This document shows positions 1 to 8,803 of a stretch of DNA of 64,000 nucleotides, piece after piece. Every line of letters starts with the position of its first letter. The first letter of the stretch is position 1. The notes under the pieces were generated by a model. That model searched no databases. It worked only from the letters and a program-made list of their open reading frames with translations, and was not told the origin of the DNA. The stretch covers positions 124,001 to 188,000 of the forward strand of contig NZ_JAAMFB010000031.1 in assembly GCF_013322225.1 (NCBI RefSeq), given 5' to 3'. The translations under genes and the position numbers were made by a program. Source of the DNA: Agrobacterium larrymoorei (GTDB taxonomy: Bacteria; Pseudomonadota; Alphaproteobacteria; Rhizobiales; Rhizobiaceae).

Positions 1-370
1 TGGCCTTGATTTCGATGGTGCCGATACCTGCGGCATCGGCAAGGGCGGTGCCGGACATGCCGGAGAATACCACCGAGCCGATGATATTGACCTGCGCCAG
101 TCCACCTTTCATCCAGCCCACCAGAGAGAGGGCAAAGTGGTAAATCCGACCTGTAACGCCTGCAATATTCATGAGATTGCCGGCCAGAATGAAGAACGGC
201 ACGGCAATCAGCGGAAAGCTTTCCACCCCGGCAATCATGCGCTGTGCGGCGATGATATCCGGCGCGACGCCATAAAGGACGAGATAAAGAAGTGACGAAA
301 CAGCCATGGATACGGCAACGGGTGTGCCGATGATCATGAGCAACAGAAATGAGCCAATCAAAAGCAGCAT
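1..370 (-). CDS. dctM: TRAP transporter large permease (DctM family), partial
   Basis: N-terminal 123 residues of the 12-TM DctM subunit of a tripartite ATP-independent periplasmic transporter; the rest lies beyond the left edge. The start reads MLLLIGSFLLLMIIGTPVAV, then a hydrophobic stretch with FPLIAVPFFILAGNLMN and the conserved SGMSGTALADAAGIG segment typical of DctM. It begins 3 bases after the dctQ stop, so it is the third gene of dctPQM. It would form the Na+-coupled channel in the inner membrane for an organic or sugar acid. Family is clear; substrate is not readable here. Confidence 0.93.
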   Translation of the reverse strand, partial: MLLLIGSFLLLMIIGTPVAVSMAVSSLLYLVLYGVAPDIIAAQRMIAGVESFPLIAVPFFILAGNLMNIAGVTGRIYHFALSLVGWMKGGLAQVNIIGSVVFSGMSGTALADAAGIGTIEIKA

Positions 371-373
371 CGA

Positions 374-949
374 TTAAATTCCCTGTACATTCACGGCTTC
401 ATCAGCCTGCTCACGGACGGTTTTCTCGCCTGTCATGTCCTTTATGAAGTTCTGAAGCGAACGCAGGAACATCAACAGAAAAGCTGCAAACACCGTGTAG
501 AAAACGATACCGCGGGGAAGGTCGACGGTGACCATACGCTCGTCGCCGACGATTTCGAGATAGCGCCACATCAGCCAGGTGATGTAGGCGAAGAAGGCGA
601 TATTGATGAGGTCCACTATGACCTCCAGCACCCGTCCCGCCCGGCGTGAGAGAAAGCGGTAGATCAAGTCTACCTGAATGTGCCTCAGCTGCCGTACACA
701 CATCACCGAACCCAGGAAGACGACGACGACAAGGCAGTTCGCCGCGATCTCCTCGGTCCAGGCGAGGCTATTGTTCAATGCGTAGCGCGTGAAGAATTGC
801 AGGAAGACGCTTGCCGCCATCCCCCAGAATACCAGAAGCGTCAGCCAGTCTTCGAACGAATAAGGGGAAAGGTCGACAGTCCCGACATCTTCTTCAAAGG
901 CATGCGCCATCTCTTCCACGCTTATGGGCGCGCTTTTTTGATCGGTCAT
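374..949 (-). CDS. dctQ: TRAP transporter small permease (DctQ family)
   Basis: 191-residue membrane protein with four predicted TM segments (about residues 34-54, 68-88, 109-130 and 150-168), the usual topology and length of DctQ. It lies between the binding protein and the large permease and works with DctM in the inner membrane. A TTG three bases upstream is also in frame, but the ATG at 949 sits 7 bases after a GGAG motif and is preferred. The acidic, soluble N terminus of about 30 residues is a little long but not unusual for the family. Confidence 0.92.
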   Translation of the reverse strand: MTDQKSAPISVEEMAHAFEEDVGTVDLSPYSFEDWLTLLVFWGMAASVFLQFFTRYALNNSLAWTEEIAANCLVVVVFLGSVMCVRQLRHIQVDLIYRFLSRRAGRVLEVIVDLINIAFFAYITWLMWRYLEIVGDERMVTVDLPRGIVFYTVFAAFLLMFLRSLQNFIKDMTGEKTVREQADEAVNVQGI

Positions 950-1012
950 CAAGTTGCTCCAGCAAACAGGGCCAGTAAGGACCCGGCGTCCTTAGCCGCC
1001 GGGTCGGAGGGA

Positions 1013-1987
1013 TTACTGGATGGCGCGAATTGCTTCCCAGTCGGCTTTCTCATAGCCAAAGTCCTCGAACTTCACTTTTTCGAGCACGTTCTTTTCGAAA
1101 TCTGCCTTGTCGACTTCCGCAACTGTCAGGCCACGCTTCTTGAAGTCTTCGACAAGTGCTTTCTCACGCTCCTCGATGATCTTGGTGGTTTTGGTCGCAG
1201 CTTCCTGCATCACTTCCACGAAAATCTTCTTGTCCTCGTCTGAGAGGCTCGCCCAGCGTGATTTCGAAATCACTGTATTCAGATGGTCAACGATGTGGCC
1301 GGTCAGAACGATGTTCTTCTGCACTTCGAAGAACTTCTTGGCTTCGATGGTCGTCAGCGGATTTTCCTGCGCGTCCACGGTGCCGTTCTGAAGTGCGAGA
1401 TAAACCTCGGCAAACGCGATAGGCGTCGTATTCGCACCGCAAGCGCGGGGCATGGCGAGGTAGGCCGGAACATCCGGCACACGCATTTTCACGCCAGCCA
1501 GATCGGAGCATTTTTCGATAGGCTTGTTCGATGTGGTGTGACGCGTGCCGTAATAGCTGACAGCCGTAATTACGTTGCCGGTCTTGTCTTCGTAACCTTT
1601 TGCCAGTCGCTTGAAGACGTCGCTCTTGGTGTAGGCGATCAGATGGGCCGGATCGCGGAATATATAGGGGAAATAGGTGACACCGATGGGCTTGAAGTCG
1701 CGTGCCGCAAAGCTGGAGCCGGAAATGATCATGTCGACCGTCCCAAGCTTCAGGCCTTGATTGATGTCGGCTTCCTTGCCCAATTGAGACGCGGGGAAGA
1801 CATCGATCTTGTAGCGGCCTTCAGTGCGCTTCTCAATTTCCTTGGCGGCCCATACGGATTCCGTGTGGAACGGCTCGCTCGTTTCGTAAACATGCGCCCA
1901 TTTCAGCATGGTCTGCGCCTGGGCTGAAAGTGCGGATGCGACGACCACAGCTGTCGCACCAAGTAGAGTTGTCAATCTGAACGTCAT
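1013..1987 (-). CDS. dctP: TRAP transporter substrate-binding protein (DctP family)
   Basis: 324-residue periplasmic solute receptor. Residues 1-24 form a Sec signal peptide (hydrophobic core, cleavage after AQA). The mature protein has the DctP fold, with the MRVPDVPAYLAMPRACGAN segment carrying the conserved arginine that clamps the substrate carboxylate and an AFAEVYLALQNGTVDAQENP segment diagnostic of the family. A GGGAGGAG ribosome site precedes the ATG. It is the first gene of dctPQM and is downstream of a GntR regulator. Substrate is probably a sugar acid, judging from the dehydratase and dehydrogenase nearby; that is inference. Confidence 0.93.
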   Translation of the reverse strand: MTFRLTTLLGATAVVVASALSAQAQTMLKWAHVYETSEPFHTESVWAAKEIEKRTEGRYKIDVFPASQLGKEADINQGLKLGTVDMIISGSSFAARDFKPIGVTYFPYIFRDPAHLIAYTKSDVFKRLAKGYEDKTGNVITAVSYYGTRHTTSNKPIEKCSDLAGVKMRVPDVPAYLAMPRACGANTTPIAFAEVYLALQNGTVDAQENPLTTIEAKKFFEVQKNIVLTGHIVDHLNTVISKSRWASLSDEDKKIFVEVMQEAATKTTKIIEEREKALVEDFKKRGLTVAEVDKADFEKNVLEKVKFEDFGYEKADWEAIRAIQ

Positions 1988-2064
1988 TTCTTTTCTCCTC
2001 CCGAAATCGATGTCAGATGTTCATGTATTGCCGTCAGCGAGCCCGCGGACGGCTTTCTCCTCCT

Positions 2065-2766
2065 TCAAGCCTCCTCTCCGAAGCTTTCAGAAAATCTTTT
2101 TTGCGACAGCGTAAGGTGACGCCGCATGGCTTCCCGGGCCGCCGACGGGTCGTTCGCTGCGATTGCGTCCCGGATTGCGAAATGTTCTTCCAGCGCTCGC
2201 CGCCAGCTGTCGGGGTTTTCAAACAGGCTGGCCAGTCTCTCGAAATAGGGCGTCATGCGCCGGTCGAAAATTTGCCCGGTGAAATGGTGAAGGGTCGTAT
2301 TGCCGATGATATCGGTAATCGCCGTATGAAACGCACGATCATGGACCAGCATTTTTACCGGATCGCCTATCGCCGTTTCCATACGTCTCAGGCTTTCATC
2401 CAGAAGCACGATATGCCTAGGGGTTGCCATGCGGGCGGCCTCTTCGGCAATTGCGCTTTCGATGATGCTGCGCGCCTGAAGGATTTGAAACGGGCCGTCA
2501 CTGTCGTCTGCCGGAAGAACATCTTGTGCCGCCACAGGGCGCTGGGTCACGTAAATGCCAGAGCCCATGCGGATCTGGACGTAACCCTCGACTTCCAGAA
2601 CAATGAGCGCTTCCCGAACTGTCGGGCGCGATACCGCAAACCGCTCGGCAAGATCGCGTTCGGCAGGAAGCTTCGCCCCGTAGGGCAACTCTCCCGCTTC
2701 GATAAGCTCACGAATCTGATCCGCGACCTGCCGGTGAAGGCGGCGCGGCTCCAGTGCCACGAACAT
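2065..2766 (-). CDS. FadR-subfamily GntR transcriptional regulator
   Basis: 233 residues. Residues 6-75 are a GntR winged helix (AERFAVSRPTVREALIVLEVEGYV recognition region) and residues about 90-220 an FCD ligand domain with the D..H and late H metal-binding positions (HDRAFHTAITDIIGN, EEHFAIRDAI). It is 77 bases upstream of dctP on the same strand, so it probably heads the gntR-dctPQM transcript and represses it until a carboxylate ligand binds. A TGGT-CTT-ACCA operator lies 39 bases upstream of its start. The exact ligand is unknown. Confidence 0.92.
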   Translation of the reverse strand: MFVALEPRRLHRQVADQIRELIEAGELPYGAKLPAERDLAERFAVSRPTVREALIVLEVEGYVQIRMGSGIYVTQRPVAAQDVLPADDSDGPFQILQARSIIESAIAEEAARMATPRHIVLLDESLRRMETAIGDPVKMLVHDRAFHTAITDIIGNTTLHHFTGQIFDRRMTPYFERLASLFENPDSWRRALEEHFAIRDAIAANDPSAAREAMRRHLTLSQKRFSESFGEEA

Positions 2767-2804
2767 TGATCTCTCCCAAATCCACCCGATATAGTTTGGT
2801 CAGG

Positions 2805-2815
2805 TGGTCTTACCA
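2805..2815. promoter_or_regulatory. Probable GntR/FadR-type operator
   Basis: TGGTCTTACCA is a perfect TGGT-N3-ACCA dyad of the kind bound by FadR-subfamily GntR proteins (generic core T-G-T-N-ACA/ TNGTNNNACNA). It sits between the Ldh_2 gene and the gntR gene, upstream of gntR. Autoregulation of gntR-dctPQM by the adjacent regulator is the simplest reading; no binding data. Confidence 0.55.
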
Positions 2816-2893
2816 ATTGCAATCTGTAGAGTGCTTGGGGCGTCTATGTCAACTGAGAAGTTCAGCGCCGTGCAAGTTAACCTTCGGCTTTCT

Positions 2894-3964
2894 TCACTTG
2901 GGGAAAGGCAACGTCAGGGCGTAGGTGTCCGAAAGCTTTTCGAATTCGGCGGCTGTCGACGGGTCGAGCATCACGCCGTCACGTTCTCGATCCGACGCGA
3001 CGATCCATTCCCGGTCTCCCGGCGCCATGACCTTGCAATCCTCTTTTGCCGGCGAATTTCGAAGTTCATGAAGATAGCGCTGCATCCCTGCCGCAAAGGT
3101 AGCTTCGTTGACGAAGGCTTCCGGCTTGATGGCGAGAACGAATGCGCCCATGCTTCGTGGCGTCGAAAAGTCCGGCCCGCCCATTGGTAGAATGTCGAAG
3201 CTCAGTTTCATGCCCGTCAGCACGGCGCTGAAGATTTCCACCACACCTGCAAGCGCGGCTCCCTTGAAGCCGAACTCGCCGCCAAGCGGTGCAAGCATAT
3301 CGGTATTCCCGGCATCTTGCGTGTCCTCACCGCGAGCGTCTGAGGCGGTTGAATGGGGAAGCGCAAGACCGAGGCTGCGATAAAGCAGGACACGATTATA
3401 GGGGATTGAACTGGTTGCCATATCGAGAAGCCAAGCCTCTCCGGCAGGTGTCGGTACGCCGACGGCTATCGGGTTGGTGCCGTGAAAACGCATCGCGCCA
3501 TCGTGCAGGCGCACGAAGCTGTCCGAATTGCAAAAGGTCAGGCCGATATAACCACGCCGCGCCGCTTCCAGAGAGTAAGCGCCCGCCGGACCAAAGTGCG
3601 AGGTGTTCTGGATCGCCACGGCTCCGATGCCGAAGCTGGAGGCAAGCTGCATTGCATGATCCATGGCAGTATAGGCGGCCAGAGCACCGTGCGCATTGTC
3701 TGCGTCCAGTGTTTCGACGGCACCGAACTCTGCAACTTTCTTGATGTTGGGCGCACGGTTAAGCCGCCCACCGGTGAGCGCCTTGACGTAATGAGCGAGA
3801 AGACGAACGCCGTGGCTGTCCACGCCGTAACGCGTGCCATGCATCATTGCCCGCGTCGCCGCATCGGCCGTTGCAGTATTTGCGCCTGCAGATGCGAACA
3901 CGGCCCGGCAGAAGCGGTCCAGAAAACTGAGCGGCACGTTTACCCGTGCCTCTGTCTCCAACAT
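2894..3964 (-). CDS. Ldh_2-family malate/L-lactate/sugar-acid dehydrogenase
   Basis: 356-residue NAD(P)-dependent oxidoreductase of the LDH2/MDG2 superfamily (YlbC, YiaK, ComC relatives). Diagnostic segments are GVDSHGVRLLAHYVKALTGG with the catalytic histidine, AIQNTSHFGPAGAYSLEAA, and TNPIAVGVPTP. An in-frame ATG 36 bases upstream lacks a good ribosome site; the ATG at 3964 follows AGGGAGGA by 8 bases and gives the usual N terminus. In this context (TRAP importer, enolase-superfamily dehydratase) a 2-keto sugar-acid reductase/dehydrogenase such as the YiaK type is more likely than true malate dehydrogenase. Annotation tools often name this family malate or lactate dehydrogenase without evidence. 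Confidence 0.9.
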   Translation of the reverse strand: MLETEARVNVPLSFLDRFCRAVFASAGANTATADAATRAMMHGTRYGVDSHGVRLLAHYVKALTGGRLNRAPNIKKVAEFGAVETLDADNAHGALAAYTAMDHAMQLASSFGIGAVAIQNTSHFGPAGAYSLEAARRGYIGLTFCNSDSFVRLHDGAMRFHGTNPIAVGVPTPAGEAWLLDMATSSIPYNRVLLYRSLGLALPHSTASDARGEDTQDAGNTDMLAPLGGEFGFKGAALAGVVEIFSAVLTGMKLSFDILPMGGPDFSTPRSMGAFVLAIKPEAFVNEATFAAGMQRYLHELRNSPAKEDCKVMAPGDREWIVASDRERDGVMLDPSTAAEFEKLSDTYALTLPFPK

Positions 3965-3987
3965 TCCGGATTCCTCCCTCTCCAAAA

Positions 3988-4011
3988 ATGTCTTGTGCAT
4001 ACACTAGACAT
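3988..4011. promoter_or_regulatory. 24-bp dyad operator between divergent genes
   Basis: Arms ATGTCT (3988-3993) and AGACAT (4006-4011) flank a core TGTGCATACACT that continues the symmetry; 10 of 12 base pairs of the dyad match. It lies between the Ldh_2 gene (minus) and the tandem-winged-helix GntR gene (plus), 24 bases from the Ldh_2 start. It most likely binds one of the two local GntR regulators and could control both directions. It differs from the TGGT-N3-ACCA site at 2805. Confidence 0.55.
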
Positions 4012-4077
4012 CAAATTTCGGCTGTGCAATCCCTGTATTAGAAATTGTCGATTCATTCCGTAGTGAGACCCAAAGAA

Positions 4078-5085
4078 ATGTCGGGTGCTAAAACTGGAGC
4101 CGCACCCCGTCTCTACAGGCGGGCATGTGAAATCGTGGCGGCGGAGATCGTTGGAGGCGTTATCGCTTATGGTACACGCCTGACCGAGACGACCATTGCC
4201 AATCGCTTCGGTATCAGTCGCGCCCCGGCGCGTCAGGCGTTGATCGAACTCGAGCGGCTTCATCTAGTTCGCAAGGCGGAAGCGAGAGGCTACACCGTCA
4301 TCGCGCGGAGCAAAACGACGAGAGAAGGCGCTGTTGCGCAATATTCGCGATCATTGGCTCCAGATGAGGCAAAAATTTATTCCCAGGCCAGTTGGGAACG
4401 CATTTACAGCGACATCGAAATTGAGGTCGTTTCCCGCACGTCCTTGGCCAGCTGGCGCATCAACGAGGCGGCCTTGGCCAAGCACTACGATGTCAGCCGA
4501 ACCGTTGCGCGGGATGTGGTGGCGCGGCTCCAGCAGCGCGGTATCGTCCGCAAGGATGAAAGCGGACGCTGGTACGCGCCAGCTTTAACCGCTAGGCATA
4601 TCGAAGAACTTTATGAACTCCGCTGGGTGCTTGAGCCACTGGCGTTAGCAAAGGCCGTACCGAACCTGCCCGAAGGTCTGTTGAAGAGGCTTAGGGAGAA
4701 CGTCGCTGATGCGATCGCGTCCTTGGAGGCGATCGATGGTGAAACACTGGATGCGCTTGAACAGCAACTCCATGTCGAATTGCTCAGCCATTGCGGAAAC
4801 GAATCCCTCATGCGTGCGATCAGTCTGCCGCAGGCTTTGCTGGTCGCGCATCACTTTCTTTATCATTGGACCATGAAGCTTTTTCCGACGGAGCCGTTTC
4901 TGCCGGAACATCTGGCCATTTTCGACAGCCTGCTTTCGGGCGATGTGGCATCCGCGCAAGCTGAACTGGTTCGGCATCTGCAAATCTCGCGCAGCCGCGC
5001 CATGATGCGCATTCAGGCTGTGGCAGAGGTGATTTCACCGGACGCGTTGCCCTATCTCGAGCGACAGGAAAGCGCCATCTCTTAA
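4078..5085 (+). CDS. GntR-family regulator with two winged-helix domains and an FCD domain
   Basis: 335 residues, about 100 longer than a standard FadR-type GntR. Two GntR-like winged helices are visible: one at about 10-75 ([22 protein letters not shown] then [10 protein letters not shown]) and one at about 100-165 ([22 protein letters not shown] then [11 protein letters not shown]). An all-helical FCD ligand domain follows from about 170 ([19 protein letters not shown]) with [11 protein letters not shown] in place of the usual FH..L...SGN motif. An upstream TTG at 4045 is in frame; the ATG is preferred, although its ribosome site is weak. Divergent from the Ldh_2 gene and 44 bases upstream of the dehydratase, so it probably controls both. 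Confidence 0.88.
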   Translation: MSGAKTGAAPRLYRRACEIVAAEIVGGVIAYGTRLTETTIANRFGISRAPARQALIELERLHLVRKAEARGYTVIARSKTTREGAVAQYSRSLAPDEAKIYSQASWERIYSDIEIEVVSRTSLASWRINEAALAKHYDVSRTVARDVVARLQQRGIVRKDESGRWYAPALTARHIEELYELRWVLEPLALAKAVPNLPEGLLKRLRENVADAIASLEAIDGETLDALEQQLHVELLSHCGNESLMRAISLPQALLVAHHFLYHWTMKLFPTEPFLPEHLAIFDSLLSGDVASAQAELVRHLQISRSRAMMRIQAVAEVISPDALPYLERQESAIS

Positions 5086-5129
5086 ATAGCCGTAACAACC
5101 ATCAGATAATCGGAGGAGGATTATCCGAC

Positions 5130-6248
5130 ATGAAAATTGCATCCGTTCAACCCTTCATTTTGCATCTGCCACTGACCTCGGACTCGATTTCAGACTCCAC
5201 TCACAGCATCACGCATTGGGGCGTGGTTGGAACGAAAATTGTGACGACTGACGGGTCGGAGGGCTATGGCTTTACCGGCACGCATGCCCATCTGGCGTCC
5301 GACCGGCTCATCACGTCCTGCATTCGTGATTGCTATGCGCCACTGCTGATCGGCGAGGATGCCAACGATCATTCACGGCTTTGGACCAAGCTGGCGCGCT
5401 ATCCTTCTCTGCAATGGGTAGGCAGGGCCGGTATAACGCATCTCGCGCTTGCCGCCGTGGATATCGCGCTGTGGGATTTGAAGGCCAAGAATGCGGGAGT
5501 TCCGCTCTGGAGCTATCTCGGCGGTGCACGTACCGACCGGCTCGAAGCCTACAATACCGATATCGGCTGGCTATCTTTTTCGAAGGATGACCTGCTGAAT
5601 GGCGCGGCGAAAGCGGTGGAAGAGGATGGCTTTACACGCATAAAGATCAAGGTTGGACATGATGATCCCAACATCGACATCGAGCGACTGACCGCCGTGC
5701 GAAAACGTTTGGGGGCATCCGTCCGCATCGCGATCGATGGAAACGGAAAGTGGGATTTGCCGACCTGCCAGCGGTTCTGTGAGAAGGCTCGCGACCTGGA
5801 TCTCTACTGGTTCGAGGAGCCGCTGTGGTACGATGATGTTGGCAGCCATGCGGCGCTGGCGCGAAATACCTCGATACCGATTGCGCTGGGAGAGCAGCTT
5901 TATACGGTCGATGCGTTTCGCTCTTTCATTGCTGCTGGAGCCGTCCACTACGTCCAACCGGATGTGACGCGCCTCGGCGGTATTACCGAATACATCCAGG
6001 TCGCTGATCTGGCGCTGGCCCACCGATTGCCGGTCGTTCCCCATGCGGGAGAGATGAGCCAGGTGCATGTCCACCTGAGTTACTGGCACCCCGCATCGAC
6101 GATCCTCGAATATATTCCCTGGATCAAGGATCATTTCGAGGAGCCTGCCAATGTATATGGTGGCGTCTACAAGCGACCCGAGCAGCCCGGGGCCGGGACG
6201 ACCATTCTCAATGAAAGCTTCGCGCGTTTCGGCAAAGGCATAGACTGA
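5130..6248 (+). CDS. Enolase-superfamily sugar-acid dehydratase/cycloisomerase (mandelate racemase subgroup)
   Basis: 372 residues, cytoplasmic, Mg2+-dependent. All catalytic positions of the mandelate racemase subgroup are present at canonical spacing: K172-x-K174, metal ligands D203, E229 and E255 (26 residues apart), and the D278/H305 dyad. This predicts proton abstraction alpha to a carboxylate by Lys or His, as in acid-sugar dehydratases and lactone cycloisomerases. Co-located with a TRAP importer, a GntR regulator and an Ldh_2 dehydrogenase, so a sugar-acid (aldonate, aldarate or lactone) substrate is inferred. The exact substrate cannot be read from sequence; AGGAGGA precedes the ATG. 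Confidence 0.9.
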   Translation: MKIASVQPFILHLPLTSDSISDSTHSITHWGVVGTKIVTTDGSEGYGFTGTHAHLASDRLITSCIRDCYAPLLIGEDANDHSRLWTKLARYPSLQWVGRAGITHLALAAVDIALWDLKAKNAGVPLWSYLGGARTDRLEAYNTDIGWLSFSKDDLLNGAAKAVEEDGFTRIKIKVGHDDPNIDIERLTAVRKRLGASVRIAIDGNGKWDLPTCQRFCEKARDLDLYWFEEPLWYDDVGSHAALARNTSIPIALGEQLYTVDAFRSFIAAGAVHYVQPDVTRLGGITEYIQVADLALAHRLPVVPHAGEMSQVHVHLSYWHPASTILEYIPWIKDHFEEPANVYGGVYKRPEQPGAGTTILNESFARFGKGID

Positions 6249-6263
6249 CGGGTGTCGATCAAC

Positions 6264-6755
6264 TCAAAGCGTTCGGTAGCCTCGCTTGAAATAGATCAAA
6301 GCCTCTTCGCCGGTGCCGATGGTGGTCTCGAGTACATCGCAGATAAGAATATCGTGCGTGCTGCCATCGTGAATGGTTCGCACTCTGCAATCGAAAGAAG
6401 CAAGTGCGCCCTTCAGAACCGGCGACCCGGTTTCCAGCGTTGTCCATTCCCCTGCTGCGAACCGTAAATCGGTGGGCGTCCGCCCGCCGAAAAGCTGGCT
6501 CAGCTCCTGCTGGTCGCCCGCAAGCGTGTTGACGCAGATGACACCATTTTCAGCCAAGAACCTGTGTGCCGAGGAATTACGATTGATGCAGACCAGCATG
6601 GTGGGCGGATTATCGGATACGCTGCACACAGCGGTTGCCGCAAAGCCGGCTATGCCCGCAGGACCATCCGTCGTGACGACGTTCACCGCACCCGCCAGCT
6701 GCGCCATGGCGTTTCTGTAATCCAGGCTGCGCTCTTCCGCAGTCTTGGTCTCCAT
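6264..6755 (-). CDS. rutF: RutF, NADH:flavin reductase of the pyrimidine (Rut) pathway
   Basis: About 163 residues of the flavin reductase-like (FMN-binding split barrel) family. Conserved segments are YRNAMAQLAGAVNVVTTDG, GFAATAVCSVSDNPPTMLVCIN and CVNTLAGDQQELSQLFGG. It supplies reduced FMN to RutA. Two tandem ATGs at 6758 and 6755 follow AAGGAAG; the second has the better 7-base spacing. A further upstream ATG at 6788 would overlap rutD and is disfavoured. It is the last gene of rutABCDF and is convergent with the dehydratase gene, 15 bases away. Confidence 0.92.
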   Translation of the reverse strand: METKTAEERSLDYRNAMAQLAGAVNVVTTDGPAGIAGFAATAVCSVSDNPPTMLVCINRNSSAHRFLAENGVICVNTLAGDQQELSQLFGGRTPTDLRFAAGEWTTLETGSPVLKGALASFDCRVRTIHDGSTHDILICDVLETTIGTGEEALIYFKRGYRTL

Positions 6756-6768
6756 CATGTCTTCCTTC

Positions 6769-7635
6769 TTAAGAGACGTTGTCTGCATCTAACCCTGCCT
6801 TTCCTAACAAGTCATCAAGCACGGAAGCAGGCGTCTGCGAAAGTTGGGCTGTTGCGGGCCTGGAGAGTAAAAATGATTCTATCGTGGTGTTGAAGCGTTC
6901 GGCTTCGGTAATGTTCATGGCATGTGCGCCATGGTCGAAAAGCGAAAGCACTGCGTTGGAAAGGCCCTCAGCCAACCGTGCTGAACGCGTGTAAGGCACA
7001 AGCAAATCATCTTTGCTGGCAATGACCAGAGTTGGAGAAGCGATCCGCGAAAGCTGCACGTCAACGTCAAATGCTCGCAGGGCAGCGATGCGTCTCAGCA
7101 CATTTGTCCTGCCTTGAAAATGCGTTGTGCCATGTGCGTCGTCATGGGCGAGACGTTCGGCATTTTCCGACATCCACGCCGCCGGATAGAGAAACAGCGG
7201 CTGTGCCTTGACGAAAGCCTCGACGCCGGAATTTTCCAGAAGCGAAATTCGTACATCGAAACAGCGCCCCGAATGCGGATCTGCCTTGCTCCAGGCATTA
7301 ACCAATATCAGTCGGTCGATGAGTTCAGGTCTTCGTAGCGCGATATCCAGCCCGATCAGCCCACCCAGTGCATGTCCCATGAAGTGAAATCTGTCGAGCC
7401 TCAAGTGGGTGACGATTTCCAGAACGTCATCCGCCATGGCGGAAATACCGCCATGTTCGGGAACTTCACCGCCCGTTCTGCCAGTGCCGCGGTGGTCGTA
7501 CACCACAACACGGAAATGCTTCTGCAGCATCTCCATCTGCGGTGCCCAATAAGTTGCCGAGCCGCCGAGACCGGACGACAGGATGATCGTCTCGGCATCG
7601 GTGTCGGTCCGGCCATGAACCTCATAATAGATCAT
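6769..7635 (-). CDS. rutD: RutD, alpha/beta hydrolase (aminoacrylate hydrolase)
   Basis: 288 residues. The SGLGGSATYWAPQ N-terminal oxyanion loop, the YDHRGTGRTGG segment and the nucleophile-elbow position GHALGG match RutD. That elbow has Ala where typical hydrolases have Ser; RutD proteins are known to be atypical and to act in aminoacrylate breakdown, which can also be spontaneous. DHGAHAMN supplies the histidine. The ATG at 7635 (GGAT 7 bases upstream) aligns with the known N terminus; an upstream ATG at 7671 would overlap rutC. Located between rutC and rutF. Confidence 0.9.
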   Translation of the reverse strand: MIYYEVHGRTDTDAETIILSSGLGGSATYWAPQMEMLQKHFRVVVYDHRGTGRTGGEVPEHGGISAMADDVLEIVTHLRLDRFHFMGHALGGLIGLDIALRRPELIDRLILVNAWSKADPHSGRCFDVRISLLENSGVEAFVKAQPLFLYPAAWMSENAERLAHDDAHGTTHFQGRTNVLRRIAALRAFDVDVQLSRIASPTLVIASKDDLLVPYTRSARLAEGLSNAVLSLFDHGAHAMNITEAERFNTTIESFLLSRPATAQLSQTPASVLDDLLGKAGLDADNVS

Positions 7636-7651
7636 GCGAACTATCCGATCG

Positions 7652-8038
7652 TCACTTGCCGATATGTGCAACGGTGGCGATCTCGATCAGCGCATCGGGC
7701 TTCACCAAGCCGCACTGAATGCAATAGCGGGCGGGCTTGTCGCCCGGAAAATACTCTGCATAAACCTTGTTTACCGCCTGATAGTTAGCCCAGTCCGTGA
7801 TGAAGATATGGTTCATCGTCACATCCTCCATGGTGCCACCAGCCGTTTCTATCACGGACTTGATGGTCTCCAGCACGTGGCGGGTCTGTGCAGCAGCGTC
7901 ACCCACATGCACCACATCGTTATTCTTGTCGAAGGGCAGGGTGCCTGAAACATAAACGATGCCATTTGCCAGCGTGCCGGGCGAAAAGGGCGCGATTAGC
8001 TTCTGCGTGCCTTCGGGAACGATAATCGTCTTTGGCAT
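7652..8038 (-). CDS. rutC: RutC, 3-aminoacrylate deaminase (RidA/YjgF family)
   Basis: 128 residues, the usual size of trimeric RidA/YER057c proteins. The N terminus [10 protein letters not shown], the [15 protein letters not shown] strand and the [20 protein letters not shown] active-site region are typical of RutC. It acts on the peroxyaminoacrylate/aminoacrylate produced after RutB. It sits 24 bases after rutB, with AGAGGA before the ATG. Confidence 0.93.
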   Translation of the reverse strand: MPKTIIVPEGTQKLIAPFSPGTLANGIVYVSGTLPFDKNNDVVHVGDAAAQTRHVLETIKSVIETAGGTMEDVTMNHIFITDWANYQAVNKVYAEYFPGDKPARYCIQCGLVKPDALIEIATVAHIGK

Positions 8039-8062
8039 TTGGTTATCCTCTTGCTTGTTTGT

Positions 8063-8803
8063 TTACACTTCAGCAGGTGCCGCTTGGGAAATTACCGCGC
8101 AGAAATCGTTCACCGTCGCCACCCAACCGAAGAATTTTTCGACGTTGTAGACGGTCGCCTGCTGGATGAAGTCTGGCCCGAGATGGTGGGTAGCGTCCTC
8201 CAGCATCACGCCGAAATATTCGAGGTGGAATGCATCACGGAGCGAGCTTTCGACGCAGACATTGGTGGCGATGCCGACGAAAACCAGGTTGCGGATTCCG
8301 CGTGCTCGCAAAACGCTGTCCATATTGGTGTTGAAAAAGCCGCTGTAACGGGTCTTTGGAACTAGGATATCGCCGGGTTTAGGCTGTAATTCATCAACGA
8401 TGGCATAGTCCCATGTGCCTTTCGCGAGCAATTGGCCTTGCAGTTCCGGTTTCGCGCGCATGGTCTTCAGGGCGTTGGACTTGTGCCAGTTCGGAGAGCC
8501 GGGCCCGCCTGCCTCCACATAGTCGCTGTCCCAGCCATTCTGGAAATAAATGACCTGCACACCCGCCGAACGCGCCGCATCCAGCGTTTTCTTGATGTTG
8601 GAAATCGTAGACTTTGCACCAGCAATATCGAAACCTGCAAGATCGACGTAACCGCCTTCCGTTGAATAGGCATTTTGCATGTCCACGACGACAATTGCTG
8701 TTTCCGAGGGGTTAAGTGAGATCGGTTCCGGGCGGGCGGGCAGCGTTACGCTTTGCGAGCGTGCCTTCGGAGCGTGATATCCCGTAACTGTTGTTTCGCT
8801 CAT
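8063..8803 (-). CDS. rutB: RutB, ureidoacrylate amidohydrolase
   Basis: 246 residues, isochorismatase-like cysteine hydrolase. The catalytic triad D41 ([11 protein letters not shown]), K150 ([10 protein letters not shown]) and C183 ([10 protein letters not shown]) is intact. It hydrolyses ureidoacrylate peracid to aminoacrylate, carbamate and ammonia-yielding products in the Rut pathway. Its ATG overlaps the rutA stop by 4 bases (ATGA), indicating translational coupling. Confidence 0.95.
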   Translation of the reverse strand: MSETTVTGYHAPKARSQSVTLPARPEPISLNPSETAIVVVDMQNAYSTEGGYVDLAGFDIAGAKSTISNIKKTLDAARSAGVQVIYFQNGWDSDYVEAGGPGSPNWHKSNALKTMRAKPELQGQLLAKGTWDYAIVDELQPKPGDILVPKTRYSGFFNTNMDSVLRARGIRNLVFVGIATNVCVESSLRDAFHLEYFGVMLEDATHHLGPDFIQQATVYNVEKFFGWVATVNDFCAVISQAAPAEV

